DNA of 64,000 nucleotides from Sporosarcina luteola (GCF_007991495.1 NZ_BJYL01000015.1:1-64000); one strand, 5' to 3'; positions 37,380 to 49,578 are shown, numbered from the stretch's first letter. A program made the numbers and translations. Notes: generated by a model not told the origin, from the sequence alone.

Positions 37380-37475
37380 TTGAAATTAACGAAGAGAAGG
37401 TATACAATAACAATAAGATTTATATTTTTTTACACTACGTGGGACAAAATTATAAAGGGTGGGCAAAATATGACC
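37380..37475 (+). promoter_or_regulatory. cggR operon promoter and CggR operator
   Basis: TTGAAA (37380-37385), 17-bp spacer, TACAAT (37403-37408). Downstream of the expected start, two related half sites TGGGAC (37440-37445) and TGGGCA (37460-37465) are 20 bp apart, followed by TGAC at 37471. This matches the B. subtilis operator plan CGGGAC-N6-TGTC repeated every 20 bp, placed after the start site as a roadblock. Confidence 0.7.
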
Positions 37476-37495
37476 CTTAGAAAGAGGGGCTTTCC

Positions 37496-38545
37496 TTGAA
37501 CTCGAAAATTCTCGAGGCACAACGAAAGCTTGTGCCGGAAATGATGGAGATCTTGCACCAAAGGTATAGACTCTTGAAATTCATTGAGATGTCCGGGCCG
37601 ATTGGCAGAAGGCCACTTAGCATGACCGCGGATATTTCTGAGCGGGAATGCCGAAACTTAATGGAAGCGTTGCGAACCGAAGGACTGATCCGCATCGCGA
37701 AAGAAGGAGCCACAATTACGGTCGAAGGTTCCACCGTCCTAAACACGCTCAGATCGAGCATTGAAGAATGGACGGGGCATGGGCTGGTGGCCAGGAAATT
37801 GGTTGCACTATTGGGAATTCAAAGCGTACAAATCGTCCCGGGAGATTGTGATGTGGATCCAGCAGTCAAAAGATTGATTGGTAAAGAAGCCGCATCGGAA
37901 TTCATGGAGAGAATCGGTGAAGGGCAAGTCATTGCGGTCACCGGAGGAAGCTCGGTGGCGTCCATTCCGCAGCATATCCACCGGTTCGGCGATGCCGACC
38001 ATTTGCACTTCATAGCGGCAAGGGGCGGAGTTGGAGATGATATCGGCTTGCAGGCGAATGTTATCGCAGCCTCGTTTGCCGAAGCGAGCGGAGGGACGTA
38101 CAGCACGTTTTACTATCCCGAATCTCTGAGCAAAGAGGCGCATGAAGTATTCAAACGAGAACCTGAAGCTGTCAAAATGATGGAACTGTACGAAAAAACC
38201 GATTGTGTACTACATGGAATCGGGGATGCAGAAAGAATGGCCACCATGCGTAAAACGGCGGAGAATGAACAGCTTCTTCTGCAGGAACGCGGGGCGAAGG
38301 GTGAAGCATTTGGCTATTATTTCGATGCAGACGGAAGTATCGTTCACCAAATCCGCACAGTTGGCATCCAAACGGAACAGTTGAAGCGAATTCCGCTTAT
38401 TATCGCAGTCGCAGGTGGAGAGAGTAAATCAGAAGCAATCTTATCTTATATGGCAAGCGCCCCTCGTCAAACGATCCTAGTGACAGATGAAGGTGCAGCG
38501 AAAGGCATGCTTGCGAAATTGGAACGCGAAGATCGACAAAACTAA
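37496..38545 (+). CDS. cggR: Central glycolytic genes regulator CggR
   Basis: 349 residues of the SorC/DeoR-like sugar-binding regulator family. An N-terminal winged helix (about 20-80, RPLSMTADISERECRNLMEALRTEGLI) and an effector domain (about 95-345) with VTGGSSVASIPQ and ARGGVGDDIGLQANVIAA. CggR represses the gapA operon and is released by fructose-1,6-bisphosphate. TTG start preceded by GAGGGG. It is first in cggR-gapA-pgk-tpiA-gpmI-eno. Confidence 0.95.
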   Translation: MNSKILEAQRKLVPEMMEILHQRYRLLKFIEMSGPIGRRPLSMTADISERECRNLMEALRTEGLIRIAKEGATITVEGSTVLNTLRSSIEEWTGHGLVARKLVALLGIQSVQIVPGDCDVDPAVKRLIGKEAASEFMERIGEGQVIAVTGGSSVASIPQHIHRFGDADHLHFIAARGGVGDDIGLQANVIAASFAEASGGTYSTFYYPESLSKEAHEVFKREPEAVKMMELYEKTDCVLHGIGDAERMATMRKTAENEQLLLQERGAKGEAFGYYFDADGSIVHQIRTVGIQTEQLKRIPLIIAVAGGESKSEAILSYMASAPRQTILVTDEGAAKGMLAKLEREDRQN

Positions 38546-38560
38546 TTGGAGGTAATGGAA

Positions 38561-39568
38561 ATGACTTTAAAAATGGCGATTAATGGATTCGGTCGTATTG
38601 GCAGACTTGTGATGCGGGAAGCGCAAAAGCATGAGAATATTGAAATCGTGGCTGTGAATGATTTAACGGATGCAGCGATGCTTGCACATTTATTGAAATA
38701 CGATTCGGTCCATGGCATTTTCGATGCGGAAATCAGTTCGGAAGAAGATCATCTTCTCGTCAACGGCAAAAAAATCAAAGTGTATGCTGAAAAAGATCCT
38801 TCCCAGCTGCCTTGGGGCGAATTGGATGTCGATATTGTCATCGAGTCGACAGGCGTATTCCGAGATGAAAAAGGCTTGCTGAAGCATATTGAAGCAGGAG
38901 CTAAAAAAGTCATCTTGTCCTCGCCGGCTAAAGGGGACGTCAAAACGCTTGTTATGGGTGTGAATGAAAACGACTATGATGCATCAAATGACAAGGTCGT
39001 TTCAAACGCATCCTGTACAACGAACTGTCTTGCACCGGTCGTAAAAGTGTTAAATGACCAATTCGGCATTAAACGCGGCATGATGACGACTGTCCACTCG
39101 TATACGAATGACCAAAAGATTTTGGATTTGCCGCATTCCGATTACCGCCGTGCGCGTGCTGCCGCTGAATCAATGATCCCAACAACTACAGGAGCAGCAT
39201 CTGCCGTAACAAAAGTTATCCCTGAATTGAAAGGGAAATTGGATGGAATGGCTGTCCGCGTTCCGACTCCTAACGTCTCACTCGTTGATTTCGTCGCTGA
39301 ACTGTCGAAAGAAGTGACAGTCGAAGATGTGAATGCAGCATTGAAAAAAGCATCCGAAAATGAGTTGAAAGATATCCTTTTCTATAATGAAATTCCGCTT
39401 GTTTCAAGAGACTATAATGGCAATACAGCTTCATCGACAGTAGACGGACTTTCCACTATGGTCTTGGACAACGACATGGTTAAAGTGATCGCATGGTATG
39501 ATAATGAATCCGGCTATTCTGCACGCTGCATCGATTTAGCTCTCTATATGAGCAAACAAGGCATTTAA
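38561..39568 (+). CDS. gapA: Glyceraldehyde-3-phosphate dehydrogenase (glycolytic)
   Basis: 335 residues. N-terminal NAD fold INGFGRIGR; NDLTD near 34 fits NAD preference; catalytic Cys152 in SNASCTTNCLAP and His partner in TVHSYTNDQ. In-frame ATG codons at 38546-38555 overlap GGAGG, so ATG at 38561 is the start. A hairpin terminator after it may leave gapA with higher transcript levels than the distal genes. Confidence 0.97.
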   Translation: MTLKMAINGFGRIGRLVMREAQKHENIEIVAVNDLTDAAMLAHLLKYDSVHGIFDAEISSEEDHLLVNGKKIKVYAEKDPSQLPWGELDVDIVIESTGVFRDEKGLLKHIEAGAKKVILSSPAKGDVKTLVMGVNENDYDASNDKVVSNASCTTNCLAPVVKVLNDQFGIKRGMMTTVHSYTNDQKILDLPHSDYRRARAAAESMIPTTTGAASAVTKVIPELKGKLDGMAVRVPTPNVSLVDFVAELSKEVTVEDVNAALKKASENELKDILFYNEIPLVSRDYNGNTASSTVDGLSTMVLDNDMVKVIAWYDNESGYSARCIDLALYMSKQGI

Positions 39569-39617
39569 AACATAGCCATTCTTATGGCGACCCATTATAA
39601 TAGATAAATGGGTAGGA

Positions 39618-39645
39618 GGAACGGCGATGCCCGTTCCTTTTTTTT
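39618..39645 (+). terminator. Hairpin terminator between gapA and pgk
   Basis: GGAACGG (39618-39624) pairs with CCGTTCC (39631-39637) and is followed by T8. Placed inside the operon, it likely reduces rather than abolishes read-through. Confidence 0.8.
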
Positions 39646-39705
39646 ATAAGTTTGCGATGGAATTTAAGCTCCGTCGCCTTAATTTCTTGGAGGTGTGCAG
39701 TTTTC

Positions 39706-40890
39706 ATGAATGAGAAACAGACAATCAAGGATATCGATCTAAACGGAAAGCGCGTATTTTGCCGCGTCGATTTCAATGTGCCGATGGAGGGCGGAAAAGT
39801 TACGGATGATACAAGGATCCGTGCCGCCATACCGACAATTGAATTCATGACTGGCAAAGGAGCGAAAGTGATTCTTGCCAGCCATCTTGGAAGACCAAAA
39901 GGCGAAGTGAAAGAGGAGTTAAGATTGACCGCCGCGGGTGAAAGATTGTCTGAGCTCCTGAACAAGAATGTGAAAAAGTTGGACGAATCGATTGGCGAGG
40001 AAGTCGAGAAAGCAGTAGCCGAATTGCAGAACGGTGAAGTTCTTCTTCTTGAAAACGTCAGATTCCATGCAGGTGAAGAGAAAAACGATCCTGAACTTGC
40101 TAAGCAGTTTGCCTCTCTTGCCGACCTATTCGTCAACGATGCGTTCGGAGCAGCACATCGCGCTCACGCTTCTACAGCTGGCATCGCCGAATTCATCCCG
40201 GCTGTCAGCGGATTTTTGATGGAGAAAGAATTGGAGGTTCTTGGGAAAGCTTTGTCTAACCCGGAGCGGCCGTTCACTGCCATCATCGGAGGCGCAAAAG
40301 TGAAAGATAAAATCGGTGTCATCGATAACTTATTGGACAACGTCGATAATTTATTGATTGGCGGAGGCCTTTCGTACACATTCACAAAAGCGGAAGGATA
40401 TGAAACTGGCAACTCCTTAGTTGAAGAAGATAAAATTGAGCTTGCACAATCTTTCATTCAAAAAGCGAAAGAAAAAAACGTGAATCTCTATTTGCCAATT
40501 GACGCAGTTGTTGCTGATGCATTTTCTGAAACAGCGAATGTCAAAACTGTTAAAATCGATGAAATCCCTGAAGGTTGGATGGGGCTTGATATCGGTCCTG
40601 AAACAGCAGAGTTATACGCAAATGTTATCCGGGATTCCAAACTGATCATTTGGAACGGGCCGATGGGTGTGTTTGAAATGGAACCGTTCTCAGCAGGCAC
40701 AAAGCAAGTTGCTTTGGCGATGGCCGAAACAAAAGCATATACAGTCATCGGCGGAGGAGACTCCGCTGCAGCGGTCGAGAAATTTGACGTTGCGGAACAA
40801 ATGGATCATGTATCGACTGGCGGCGGCGCTTCCTTGGAATTCATGGAAGGTAAAGAACTGCCTGGCGTAACTGTACTGAACGATAAATGA
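39706..40890 (+). CDS. pgk: Phosphoglycerate kinase
   Basis: 394 residues; transfers phosphate from 1,3-bisphosphoglycerate to ADP. Signature [13 protein letters not shown] near residue 15, [10 protein letters not shown] near 57, and the nucleotide site GPMGVFE and [12 protein letters not shown] in the C-terminal domain. ATG at 39706 matches the family start; GGAGG lies 12 bases upstream. Confidence 0.97.
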   Translation: MNEKQTIKDIDLNGKRVFCRVDFNVPMEGGKVTDDTRIRAAIPTIEFMTGKGAKVILASHLGRPKGEVKEELRLTAAGERLSELLNKNVKKLDESIGEEVEKAVAELQNGEVLLLENVRFHAGEEKNDPELAKQFASLADLFVNDAFGAAHRAHASTAGIAEFIPAVSGFLMEKELEVLGKALSNPERPFTAIIGGAKVKDKIGVIDNLLDNVDNLLIGGGLSYTFTKAEGYETGNSLVEEDKIELAQSFIQKAKEKNVNLYLPIDAVVADAFSETANVKTVKIDEIPEGWMGLDIGPETAELYANVIRDSKLIIWNGPMGVFEMEPFSAGTKQVALAMAETKAYTVIGGGDSAAAVEKFDVAEQMDHVSTGGGASLEFMEGKELPGVTVLNDK

Positions 40891-40904
40891 CAGGAGGGAT
40901 AAAA

Positions 40905-41666
40905 TTGCGTAAGCGAATCATTGCAGGGAACTGGAAGATGTACAAAATGATGGACGAAGCGAAAAGCTTTGTGGCGGAAGTGAAAGGGCGCTTGCCGGAA
41001 ACGGAGCTTGTTGAAGCTGTCATTTGCCCACCTTCTCTCTTTTTAGCGGAGCTCGTGAATCAATCGGAAGGTACTTCATTGAAAATTGGTGCTCAAACGA
41101 TGCATGATGCCGCGGAAGGTGCCTACACAGGGGAAGTGAGCCCTAACATGCTCGCAGACTTGAACGTCCAGTATGTCATTTTAGGCCATTCTGAACGACG
41201 TCAATATTTCAACGAAACAGATGAGTCGGTGAACCGTAAAGTGCTTGCCGCTTTTGCGAACGGTTTGACGCCTATCGTCTGTGTTGGAGAGAGCCTTGAG
41301 GAACGCGAAGGCGGCAAGACGGTCGAGCGGGTTGCATTACAAGTGAACAAAGCGTTTGAAGGTGTGAGTGCGGATCAGGCGAAGGAGGCAATCATCGCTT
41401 ATGAGCCAATCTGGGCAATCGGCACCGGCAAAACGGCGACAGCGGAAGATGCCAATGACGTGTGCAAGGAAATCCGTCATGAAATCGGAAAGCTGTATGA
41501 TAAGAATACTGCGTCCGCAATACGGATACAGTATGGCGGCAGTGTGAAGCCTGCCAATATCGGCGAACTTCTATCAATGGAACATATTGACGGAGCACTC
41601 GTCGGAGGGGCAAGCCTTGAAGCGGATTCATTCGTCAAAATGATCGAGGTCGCAACGCATGAATAA
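40905..41666 (+). CDS. tpiA: Triosephosphate isomerase
   Basis: 253 residues: [12 protein letters not shown] start with the catalytic Lys, VILGHSERR with the catalytic His, [14 protein letters not shown] with the catalytic Glu and [11 protein letters not shown] phosphate loop. The start is a TTG at 40905 after GGAGGG; the frame extends 18 bases further up without a better site. It overlaps gpmI by eight bases. Confidence 0.97.
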   Translation: MRKRIIAGNWKMYKMMDEAKSFVAEVKGRLPETELVEAVICPPSLFLAELVNQSEGTSLKIGAQTMHDAAEGAYTGEVSPNMLADLNVQYVILGHSERRQYFNETDESVNRKVLAAFANGLTPIVCVGESLEEREGGKTVERVALQVNKAFEGVSADQAKEAIIAYEPIWAIGTGKTATAEDANDVCKEIRHEIGKLYDKNTASAIRIQYGGSVKPANIGELLSMEHIDGALVGGASLEADSFVKMIEVATHE

Positions 41667-43185
41667 AGCACCAGTCGCTTTAATCATTCTGGATGGCTTC
41701 GGGTTAAGGGATGAAAAATTCGGAAATGCAGTCGCTCAAGCGAAAACACCGAATTTCGATATACTTTGGGACAACTATCCCCATTCAACATTGACGGCTT
41801 GCGGAGAAGCGGTCGGTCTCCCTGAAGGGCAGATGGGCAACTCAGAAGTCGGCCACTTGAATATTGGTGCAGGACGGATTGTCTATCAAAGCTTAACGAG
41901 AATTAATAAATCCATCAAAGACGGAGATTTCATGACGAACCCGGCTACCCTCGGCGCATTGGATCACGTGAAACGGCAAGGTTCAGCCCTTCATCTGATG
42001 GGGCTGCTTTCGGATGGCGGCGTACATAGCCATTATGAACACCTATTTGCCCTTCTCCGACTTGCGAAAATGAATGGGATTGAGAAAGTATATGTCCATG
42101 CGTTTCTTGACGGAAGGGATGTCGGTCCGCAAACCGCGCCTCGTTATATCGAGAAGACGGAAGAAGTGATGACAGGTCTCGGAGTTGGCAAAATCGCCTC
42201 GGTGTCCGGTCGTTATTACTCGATGGACAGAGATAAAAGATGGGATCGCGTAGAGCGCGCCTACCGGGCAATTGTTGATGGGGATGGGGACGCCTATCCT
42301 ACGGCGACAGCCGGCATTCTAGCTTCCTATGAAGAAGGATTACATGATGAATTCGTCGTACCGTTTGTCATTGAAGAGGAAGGCAAGCCGATAGCGACAC
42401 TGGAAGACGGAGACGCAGTCGTATTCTTCAATTTCAGGCCGGACCGGGCAATCCAACTTTCGCGTGCATTTACCGATCCGGGCTTTGATGGATTTCATAC
42501 CGGTCCAAAAACATTCGATCATTTGAAATTCGTAACATTCACTCACTATAATGATGATGTACAAGCCGATGTCGTTTTCGGAAATGATAATTTGGAAAAC
42601 ACAATCGGCGAAGTGATTGCTAAAAACGGGTTGAGGCAACTTCGGATTGCTGAAACCGAGAAATACCCGCATGTCACTTTTTTCATGAGTGGCGGCAGGG
42701 AAGCAGAGTTCGAAGGGGAAACACGAATTTTAATCGCGAGCCCTAAAGTTGCGACGTACGATCTAAAACCTGAAATGAGCGCCGTAGAAGTGACGGAAGC
42801 GTTATTGAAAGAAATTGAAGGAGACCGCCAAGATGCCATTATCCTCAATTTTGCGAATCCGGATATGGTCGGCCATAGCGGCATGCTGGAGCCGACGATC
42901 AAGGCGATTGAAACCGTTGATGCGTGCCTCGGCAGAATCATCGACGCACTTATGTTAAAAGGCGGGACGGCAATCGTCACAGCCGATCACGGCAATTCCG
43001 ACGAAGTCGTCACGCTCGAAGGAAAGCCGATGACGGCGCATACGACAAATCCCGTGCCAGTCATCATTACAAAAGATGATATCGAATTACGGGAAGGCGG
43101 CATCCTATCTGATCTCGCCCCAACTATGCTGAAACTGCTGGGAATCGAACAGCCGGAAGAAATGTCCGGAACACCATTATTCTAG
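41659..43185 (+). CDS. gpmI: Phosphoglycerate mutase, cofactor-independent
   Basis: 508-residue Mn-dependent mutase interconverting 3- and 2-phosphoglycerate. N-terminal [12 protein letters not shown] metal site, catalytic Ser62 in [16 protein letters not shown], the insert domain about 77-310, and C-terminal metal ligands in NPDMVGHSG and [10 protein letters not shown]. In endospore formers this enzyme is pH-sensitive and keeps 3-PGA in forespores (family knowledge). Confidence 0.97.
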   Translation: MNKAPVALIILDGFGLRDEKFGNAVAQAKTPNFDILWDNYPHSTLTACGEAVGLPEGQMGNSEVGHLNIGAGRIVYQSLTRINKSIKDGDFMTNPATLGALDHVKRQGSALHLMGLLSDGGVHSHYEHLFALLRLAKMNGIEKVYVHAFLDGRDVGPQTAPRYIEKTEEVMTGLGVGKIASVSGRYYSMDRDKRWDRVERAYRAIVDGDGDAYPTATAGILASYEEGLHDEFVVPFVIEEEGKPIATLEDGDAVVFFNFRPDRAIQLSRAFTDPGFDGFHTGPKTFDHLKFVTFTHYNDDVQADVVFGNDNLENTIGEVIAKNGLRQLRIAETEKYPHVTFFMSGGREAEFEGETRILIASPKVATYDLKPEMSAVEVTEALLKEIEGDRQDAIILNFANPDMVGHSGMLEPTIKAIETVDACLGRIIDALMLKGGTAIVTADHGNSDEVVTLEGKPMTAHTTNPVPVIITKDDIELREGGILSDLAPTMLKLLGIEQPEEMSGTPLF

Positions 43186-43197
43186 AAATGTTTGTTG

Positions 43198-43325
43198 ATT
43201 GAAGCGGAAGGCGGCGACTCCTGCGGGAAAAGCGTCAGCTGATGACCCCGCAACGTAGCGAAGCGAAGTGAGGAGACTGAAGCGACGCCCGCGGAAAGCG
43301 TCCGCCTGGAGCGGAAATCAACAGT
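43198..43325. repeat. Dispersed palindromic element of about 130 bp (copy 2)
   Basis: It shares with 6166-6300 the left end GAAGCGGAAGGCGGCGACTC, an internal GACCCCGCA..AGCGAAGCGA and the right end GGAAAGCGTCCGCCTG then AGCGGAAATC. It lies between gpmI and eno in the glycolytic operon and would be transcribed as a strong hairpin. Confidence 0.8.
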
Positions 43326-43343
43326 CTTACTTTATTCTAATAA

Positions 43344-44654
<1,311 letters not shown>

Positions 44655-44662
44655 AAGGAAAA

Positions 44663-44695
44663 AGTCGGCCGGCAATGTCCGGCTGATCTTTTTTG
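44663..44695 (+). terminator. Terminator after eno
   Basis: A GC-rich hairpin pairs GCCGG with CCGGC (AGTCGGCCGG / CCGGCTGATCT) and is followed by T5. Confidence 0.8.
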
Positions 44696-44773
44696 ACTGA
44701 AAACTTGTTGTAGAAGTATAAAATGTTTGATAGAATATAAATGTTGTTAGTTCGATGCAGGAGGTGGAACAAA

Positions 44774-45001
44774 GTGCATGCTTTGTTAATGACATTACTA
44801 TTAATCGTATCAGTGGCGTTAATCGTTGTAGTATTATTGCAATCCGGAAAAAGTGCAGGTCTGTCTGGAGCCATCTCCGGTGGTGCCGAACAACTTTTTG
44901 GGAAACAAAAAGCACGAGGTCTTGATTTGGTGCTTCAAAGAGTGACCATCGTACTTTCAATTTTATTTTTCATTTTGGCACTTGCCATCGTGAAATTTTA
45001 A
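44774..45001 (+). CDS. secG: Preprotein translocase subunit SecG
   Basis: 75 residues with two membrane segments (about 4-22 and 52-73) joined by a loop with the SecG motif [32 protein letters not shown]. It assists SecYE in export. GTG at 44774 follows GGAGGTGG; a longer frame upstream lacks a site. Start of secG-est-rnr-smpB-ssrA, as in B. subtilis. Confidence 0.93.
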   Translation: MHALLMTLLLIVSVALIVVVLLQSGKSAGLSGAISGGAEQLFGKQKARGLDLVLQRVTIVLSILFFILALAIVKF

Positions 45002-45030
45002 TCGAAAACCATCTAATTGCATATAAGACA

Positions 45031-45065
45031 AACGCCTGACCACCCGTATGGTCGGGCGTTTTTTT
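45031..45065 (+). terminator. Terminator after secG
   Basis: AACGCC-GACCA pairs with TGGTC-GGCGTT, followed by T run. Confidence 0.9.
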
Positions 45066-45126
45066 CCATAAGGAACTGGAAATAATGAGTACATAGAACA
45101 CTTTTTAGCATGAAAGGATGAGCTAC

Positions 45127-45873
45127 ATGAGAATTGCACAACCGAAACCATTCTTTTTTGAAACTGGGAAAAGGGCAGTGCTATTATTGCATGGTTTTAC
45201 AGGAACATCAGCAGACGTCAGAATGCTTGGCCGTTTTCTTGAAAAGAAAGGATATACGTCATTAGCTCCGCATTATCGCGGGCACGGTGTCCCACCTGAA
45301 CAACTTATCCAAACTGGACCGGATGAATGGTGGGAAGATGTTGTTGCAGGGTACCATCAATTGAAAGACGCAGGCTACGAAGAAATCGCAGTTTGCGGAT
45401 TATCGCTCGGCGGCGTATTTTCATTGAAAATAGGGGTTAAAATGCCAGTAAAGGGTATTGTAACAATGTGTGCTCCCATGTCGATGAAAACGACGGAAAA
45501 GATGTATGAAGGGGTATTGAAGTATGCTTCGGAATACAAAAGATACGAAGGCAAATCGAAAGACGTCATCGATGAAGAAGTCGAAGCATTGCGTGGAAAG
45601 TCAATGCCTTCATTAAGTGAATTAAGCACATTAGTCGATGATGTGCGGGAAAGTCTGCCGCATGTCGAGGCACCTCTCTTCGTCGTTCAATCAAGGAATG
45701 ATGAAGTGATTGATGTTAACTCCGCGAACGTTATTTTTGATAAGGCTTCATCCGAGGAAAAACAGATAAAATGGTTTGAGAAATCGACGCATGTCATCAC
45801 GTTAGGACCTGAAAAGGAACAACTCCATGAAGATGTGTATCAATTTCTTGAATCGCTTCACTGGAACGTGTGA
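45127..45873 (+). CDS. est: Carboxylesterase (Est30/YvaK-like)
   Basis: 248-residue alpha/beta hydrolase. Oxyanion region [13 protein letters not shown] near 24, nucleophile Ser in [11 protein letters not shown] (near 94), Asp in [14 protein letters not shown] and His in [10 protein letters not shown]. It hydrolyses short-chain esters; the physiological substrate is unknown. ATG at 45127 is nine bases after AAAGGA; an earlier ATG overlaps that site. Confidence 0.92.
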   Translation: MRIAQPKPFFFETGKRAVLLLHGFTGTSADVRMLGRFLEKKGYTSLAPHYRGHGVPPEQLIQTGPDEWWEDVVAGYHQLKDAGYEEIAVCGLSLGGVFSLKIGVKMPVKGIVTMCAPMSMKTTEKMYEGVLKYASEYKRYEGKSKDVIDEEVEALRGKSMPSLSELSTLVDDVRESLPHVEAPLFVVQSRNDEVIDVNSANVIFDKASSEEKQIKWFEKSTHVITLGPEKEQLHEDVYQFLESLHWNV

Positions 45874-45915
45874 AAATGTAATTAGTTGACGATAGTTAAG
45901 AATGGAGGGATGTAA

Positions 45916-48249
45916 TTGGACTTTATTGATGAAGAACTAAAAAATAGGCTTCTGTCTTTTATGAGAGAGGAATCTTATAAGCCGCTGACTGTTCAAGAAA
46001 TCCAGGAATACTTAGGGATTGAAGGGGCGGCTGAATTCAAAGAGCTTGTGAAAATGCTCGTCCAACTAGAGCAGAAAGGGGATATCGTCCGTTCGCGCAC
46101 GAACCGTTATGGCGTCCCTGAAAAGATGAATCTGTTAAGAGGGAAGTTCATTGGACATGCGAAAGGTTTCGGATTTGTCACCCCTGAAACAGAAGGAATG
46201 GATGATATATTCATCCCGCCACCTGAAGTAAATGGGGCGATGAACGGGGATATCGTGCTTGTCCGCGTTTCAAAAGGTGAATTCGGCGGCAGACGTGAAG
46301 GAACGATTGTCCGGATTGCAGAACGGAAGACGACGAAGGTCGTTGGGACGTATCAGGATAATCGGGGCTTCGGATTCGTCATTCCGGATGACAAAAAATT
46401 GCCGATGGACATTTTTATCGGCAAAGGGAACTCGCTTGATGCAGTTGACGGGCATAAAGTCGTCGTCGAAATTACTGAATGGCCAAGCGACTTGAAATCA
46501 GCGACAGGAATGGTCGTCCAGATTCTTGGCCATAAAAACGATCCAGGCGTCGATATTCTGTCGATCATCCATAAGCATGGCATCGAAGTTGAATTTCCCC
46601 AAGCCGTGCTGGACGAAGCGAATAAAACCCCGGATGAAGTACAGGAGCAGGATATATTCAGACGTCGGGACCTTCGGGAAGATCTTGTCATTACGATTGA
46701 CGGAGCGGACGCAAAAGACTTGGATGATGCAATTTCGCTTGTGAAAAACGGGGACGGTACATTTACACTTTCCGTCCATATTGCGGACGTCAGCCATTAT
46801 GTAAGGCAGAACACAGCCCTTGACGATGAAGCGTATGAACGGGCGACGAGCGTCTATTTGACGGACAGGGTCATCCCGATGCTGCCGCATAAGCTGTCGA
46901 ACGGCATCTGTTCATTGAACCCGCATGTCGACCGGTTGACATTATCTTGCATGATGAAAATCGATCGCAACGGTAAAGTCGTGGAGCATGAAATCTTTGA
47001 AAGTGTCATTCAGTCGAAAGAGCGTATGACATATACGGATGTCTATAAGATCATTGAAGTAAAAGATGAAGAGCTCATGGAGAAATATGCGCATATCGTC
47101 CCGATGTTGAACGATATGGCAGAGTTGGCTTCAATTTTAAGACAGAAGAGGATCGACCGCGGGGCAATCGATTTCGATTTCAAGGAATCAAAAGTGATTG
47201 TCGATGACAACGGGTGGCCGACTGATATCGTCTTACGTGAACGTACATCAGCAGAACGCCTCATTGAGGAATTCATGCTTGCTGCAAACGAAACGGTTGC
47301 TGAGCACTTCCACTGGCTGCAAGTGCCTTTCATTTACCGCATTCACGAAGACCCGAAAGCTGAGAAACTGACGAGATTCTTCGAGTTCTTGACGAATTTC
47401 GGTATTGTCGTCAAAGGAACTGGCAACAAAGTGCATCCGCGCGCCTTGCAGGAAATTGTGGAGTCAATTGAAGGCATGCCGGAAGAAACTGTCATTTCAA
47501 CGATGTTGCTTCGTTCCATGCAACAGGCGAAGTATTTCGAGGAAAGCTTGGGCCACTTCGGATTGTCCACAGACTACTATACACATTTCACGTCACCAAT
47601 CCGAAGATTTCCGGACTTGATCGTGCATAGACTAATCCGCACGTATTTGATTGAAAAGGATTTGTCTCGCGAAACGATTGCACACTGGAAAGCGAACATG
47701 TCTGAAATTGCGCAGCATACGTCAGAACGCGAGCGCCGGGCAGTTGACGCCGAGCGTGACACGGACGCATTGAAGAAAGCGCAGTACATGCTCGATAAGA
47801 TCGGCGAGGAATTCGACGGCGTCATTTCGTCTGTGACGAACTTTGGTATGTTTGTTGAACTTGAGAACACGGTCGAAGGACTCGTGCATGTCAGCTATAT
47901 GACGGACGATTATTACCGTTTTGATGACCGTCAAATGATGTTGATCGGCGAGCATACCGGAAAACAGTTCAGAATCGGGGATGAAGTTTCGATCCGCGTC
48001 GTTTCCGTCAAACCTGAGGAATCAGCAATCGACTTTGAAATCTCAGGTATGAAGCAATCATTCCACCGCACGCGGAAAGAAACGCCGAAAGTCATTCATA
48101 CGAAGAAACCGAGCAGTGGCGGCGGGCGACGGGGAGATTCCGACAAGCCCAAAGGCGACAAGAAAAAAGGCGCACCAAGCCAAAAGAAGAAGTTTTACGA
48201 AGGTGTAGCGAAAAAGAAGAAGAAACAGGCTCCGAGAAAGAGAAAATAA
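45916..48249 (+). CDS. rnr: Ribonuclease R
   Basis: 777-residue processive 3'-5' exoribonuclease. N-terminal winged helix (about 1-65), two cold-shock OB domains (about 70-210), catalytic RNB domain (about 245-580) with [16 protein letters not shown] metal site and [15 protein letters not shown]1 domain (about 625-705) and a Lys/Arg-rich tail. It degrades structured and trans-translated mRNAs, fitting its place before smpB-ssrA. TTG start after GGAGGG. Confidence 0.96.
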   Translation: MDFIDEELKNRLLSFMREESYKPLTVQEIQEYLGIEGAAEFKELVKMLVQLEQKGDIVRSRTNRYGVPEKMNLLRGKFIGHAKGFGFVTPETEGMDDIFIPPPEVNGAMNGDIVLVRVSKGEFGGRREGTIVRIAERKTTKVVGTYQDNRGFGFVIPDDKKLPMDIFIGKGNSLDAVDGHKVVVEITEWPSDLKSATGMVVQILGHKNDPGVDILSIIHKHGIEVEFPQAVLDEANKTPDEVQEQDIFRRRDLREDLVITIDGADAKDLDDAISLVKNGDGTFTLSVHIADVSHYVRQNTALDDEAYERATSVYLTDRVIPMLPHKLSNGICSLNPHVDRLTLSCMMKIDRNGKVVEHEIFESVIQSKERMTYTDVYKIIEVKDEELMEKYAHIVPMLNDMAELASILRQKRIDRGAIDFDFKESKVIVDDNGWPTDIVLRERTSAERLIEEFMLAANETVAEHFHWLQVPFIYRIHEDPKAEKLTRFFEFLTNFGIVVKGTGNKVHPRALQEIVESIEGMPEETVISTMLLRSMQQAKYFEESLGHFGLSTDYYTHFTSPIRRFPDLIVHRLIRTYLIEKDLSRETIAHWKANMSEIAQHTSERERRAVDAERDTDALKKAQYMLDKIGEEFDGVISSVTNFGMFVELENTVEGLVHVSYMTDDYYRFDDRQMMLIGEHTGKQFRIGDEVSIRVVSVKPEESAIDFEISGMKQSFHRTRKETPKVIHTKKPSSGGGRRGDSDKPKGDKKKGAPSQKKKFYEGVAKKKKKQAPRKRK

Positions 48250-48255
48250 GAGTGG

Positions 48256-48290
48256 CGGCATTCGTTCAGGCGAATGCCGTGGCATTTTTA
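48256..48290 (+). terminator. Hairpin between rnr and smpB
   Basis: CGGCATTCG pairs with CGAATGCCG; a short T run follows after five bases. Confidence 0.7.
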
Positions 48291-48309
48291 ATTAATGGGG
48301 GTAATGAGT

Positions 48310-48777
48310 ATGGCGAAAGGTCAAGGGAAAGTACTGGCCATCAATAAAAAAGCGAACCATGACTTTGCGATTGAAGATACGATTGAAGCAGGGATTGTAT
48401 TGCAAGGGACGGAAATCAAATCAATCCGTAATGGCAAAGTGCAATTGCGCGATGCGTTCGTCCTGATCCGGAACAATGAAGCATGGATTTCCAACATGCA
48501 TATCAGTCCGTACGAACAGGGAAACCAATTCAACCACGACCCATTGCGTTCGCGGAAACTGCTGCTCCATAAGAAGCAGATTGCTGCGCTGATCGGTCAA
48601 GTGAAGCAGGACGGCTATTCAATCGTGCCGCTGAAAATGTACTTGAAAGATGGCTTTGCAAAAGTATTGATCGGCGTTGGTAAAGGGAAAAAGCTTTACG
48701 ACAAGCGAGAAGATTTGAAGAAGAAAGAAGCAAAACGCGAAGTGGAACGTGCTTTCAAAGCGAAACAGCAATATTGA
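48310..48777 (+). CDS. smpB: SsrA-binding protein SmpB
   Basis: 155 residues; binds tmRNA and brings it to stalled ribosomes. Core motifs: [65 protein letters not shown] and the basic C-terminal helix [23 protein letters not shown] at 48310 is eight bases after GGGGG. tmRNA follows downstream. Confidence 0.97.
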   Translation: MAKGQGKVLAINKKANHDFAIEDTIEAGIVLQGTEIKSIRNGKVQLRDAFVLIRNNEAWISNMHISPYEQGNQFNHDPLRSRKLLLHKKQIAALIGQVKQDGYSIVPLKMYLKDGFAKVLIGVGKGKKLYDKREDLKKKEAKREVERAFKAKQQY

Positions 48778-48860
48778 TTTTTAGCTCACTGGAAGTATTG
48801 CGAGCTGTTAGTAGATTCGTTCTGATAGGACTTAGGTCATGAAACGGTGAAAAGGTTGAG

Positions 48861-48965
48861 GATTCAATAGATAAACCATCGGATTCGATAGATAAGTTCA
48901 TTCATTCGATAGATAAATCGCTGTATTCAATAGATAAAATCATTTATTCAAGCGATAACTTGTGA
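48861..48965. repeat. 21-bp tandem repeat (ATTCAATAGATAA family), 5 units
   Basis: Units NATTC(A/G)ATAGATAA start at 48861, 48882, 48903, 48924 and 48945, exactly 21 bp apart (the last reads TATTCAAGCGATAA). It lies in the 370-bp gap between smpB and ssrA, whose rest holds the ssrA promoter and leader. Confidence 0.88.
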
Positions 48966-49041
48966 GCCAGCAGGATGCCTGCAATTGGGTTCTAGAAAAA
49001 GTGTGAACACGACGAAAATTGTTTGCTCATTCGCACGAGGA

Positions 49042-49070
49042 TTGATATTTACGTCAAAATGTAGTATGAT
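49042..49070 (+). promoter_or_regulatory. SigA promoter of ssrA
   Basis: TTGATA (49042-49047), 17-bp spacer, TATGAT (49065-49070). It predicts a 5' leader of about 70 nt to be removed from the tmRNA precursor. Confidence 0.85.
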
Positions 49071-49147
49071 ACTAGTAGTGATATAGTTCAGAAGCCTTCA
49101 ACAGGCATTCCTGACATCCCTTTAAAGGTGTAACAACCTTTTATAAC

Positions 49148-49505
49148 GGGGACGTTACGGATTCGACAGAGGTGGTCTGGGCTTGAGCTGCGCGTCGGAG
49201 GGATCGTCTCCGTCAGAAACGACAGTTAATAATAACTGGCAAAACAAACAACAACTTAGCATTCGCAGCGTAAGCTGATGAATCTGCCTAGCAGTTCCAT
49301 CGCCCATGTGGCATTGTTAGGCTCACCTATTAGTGGGATACGGTAACGGTCGCCTCCTGAGGCCGTTGCAAGAGATTATCAGGATAGCGCTCAAGACGCC
49401 TTGATTGACGGCATAATGCAGCGCGAATCGAAAGTAGTCAATCTACACGCGTAGACGCTGAAGTAGCAGAGCCTTTGGACGCGGGTTCGACTCCCGCCGT
49501 CTCCA
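49148..49505 (+). ncRNA. ssrA: tmRNA
   Basis: Transfer-messenger RNA of about 358 nt. The 5' GGGGACGTTACGGATTCGACAG and 3' GGTTCGACTCCCGCCGTCTCCA form the tRNA-Ala-like acceptor and T arm. The tag frame begins GGC at 49238 and ends TAA at 49271, giving the tag (A)GKTNNNLAFAA. CCA is not encoded in full after the discriminator A. It rescues stalled ribosomes with SmpB and marks products for ClpXP. Its 3' end is the integration site of the adjoining island. Confidence 0.97.
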
Positions 49506-49508
49506 TAG
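49484..49508 (+). other. attL: ssrA 3' end used as integration site
   Basis: The 25 bases GGTTCGACTCCCG + CCGTCTCCATAG are matched at 23 of 25 positions by 55615-55639. The integrase remnant begins 120 bp inside. Confidence 0.8.
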
Positions 49509-49527
49509 TTTAATTTCATGGAGTTTC

Positions 49528-49578
49528 AAACAGTGTCAAAACCCTTGATATTCAAGGGTTTTTTCTTTTACACTGTTT
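49528..49578 (+). terminator. Terminator after ssrA (island-borne)
   Basis: AAAACCCTTGA pairs with TCAAGGGTTTT, followed by TTCTTTT; an outer pair AAACAGTGT / ACACTGTTT extends the structure. Confidence 0.88.
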
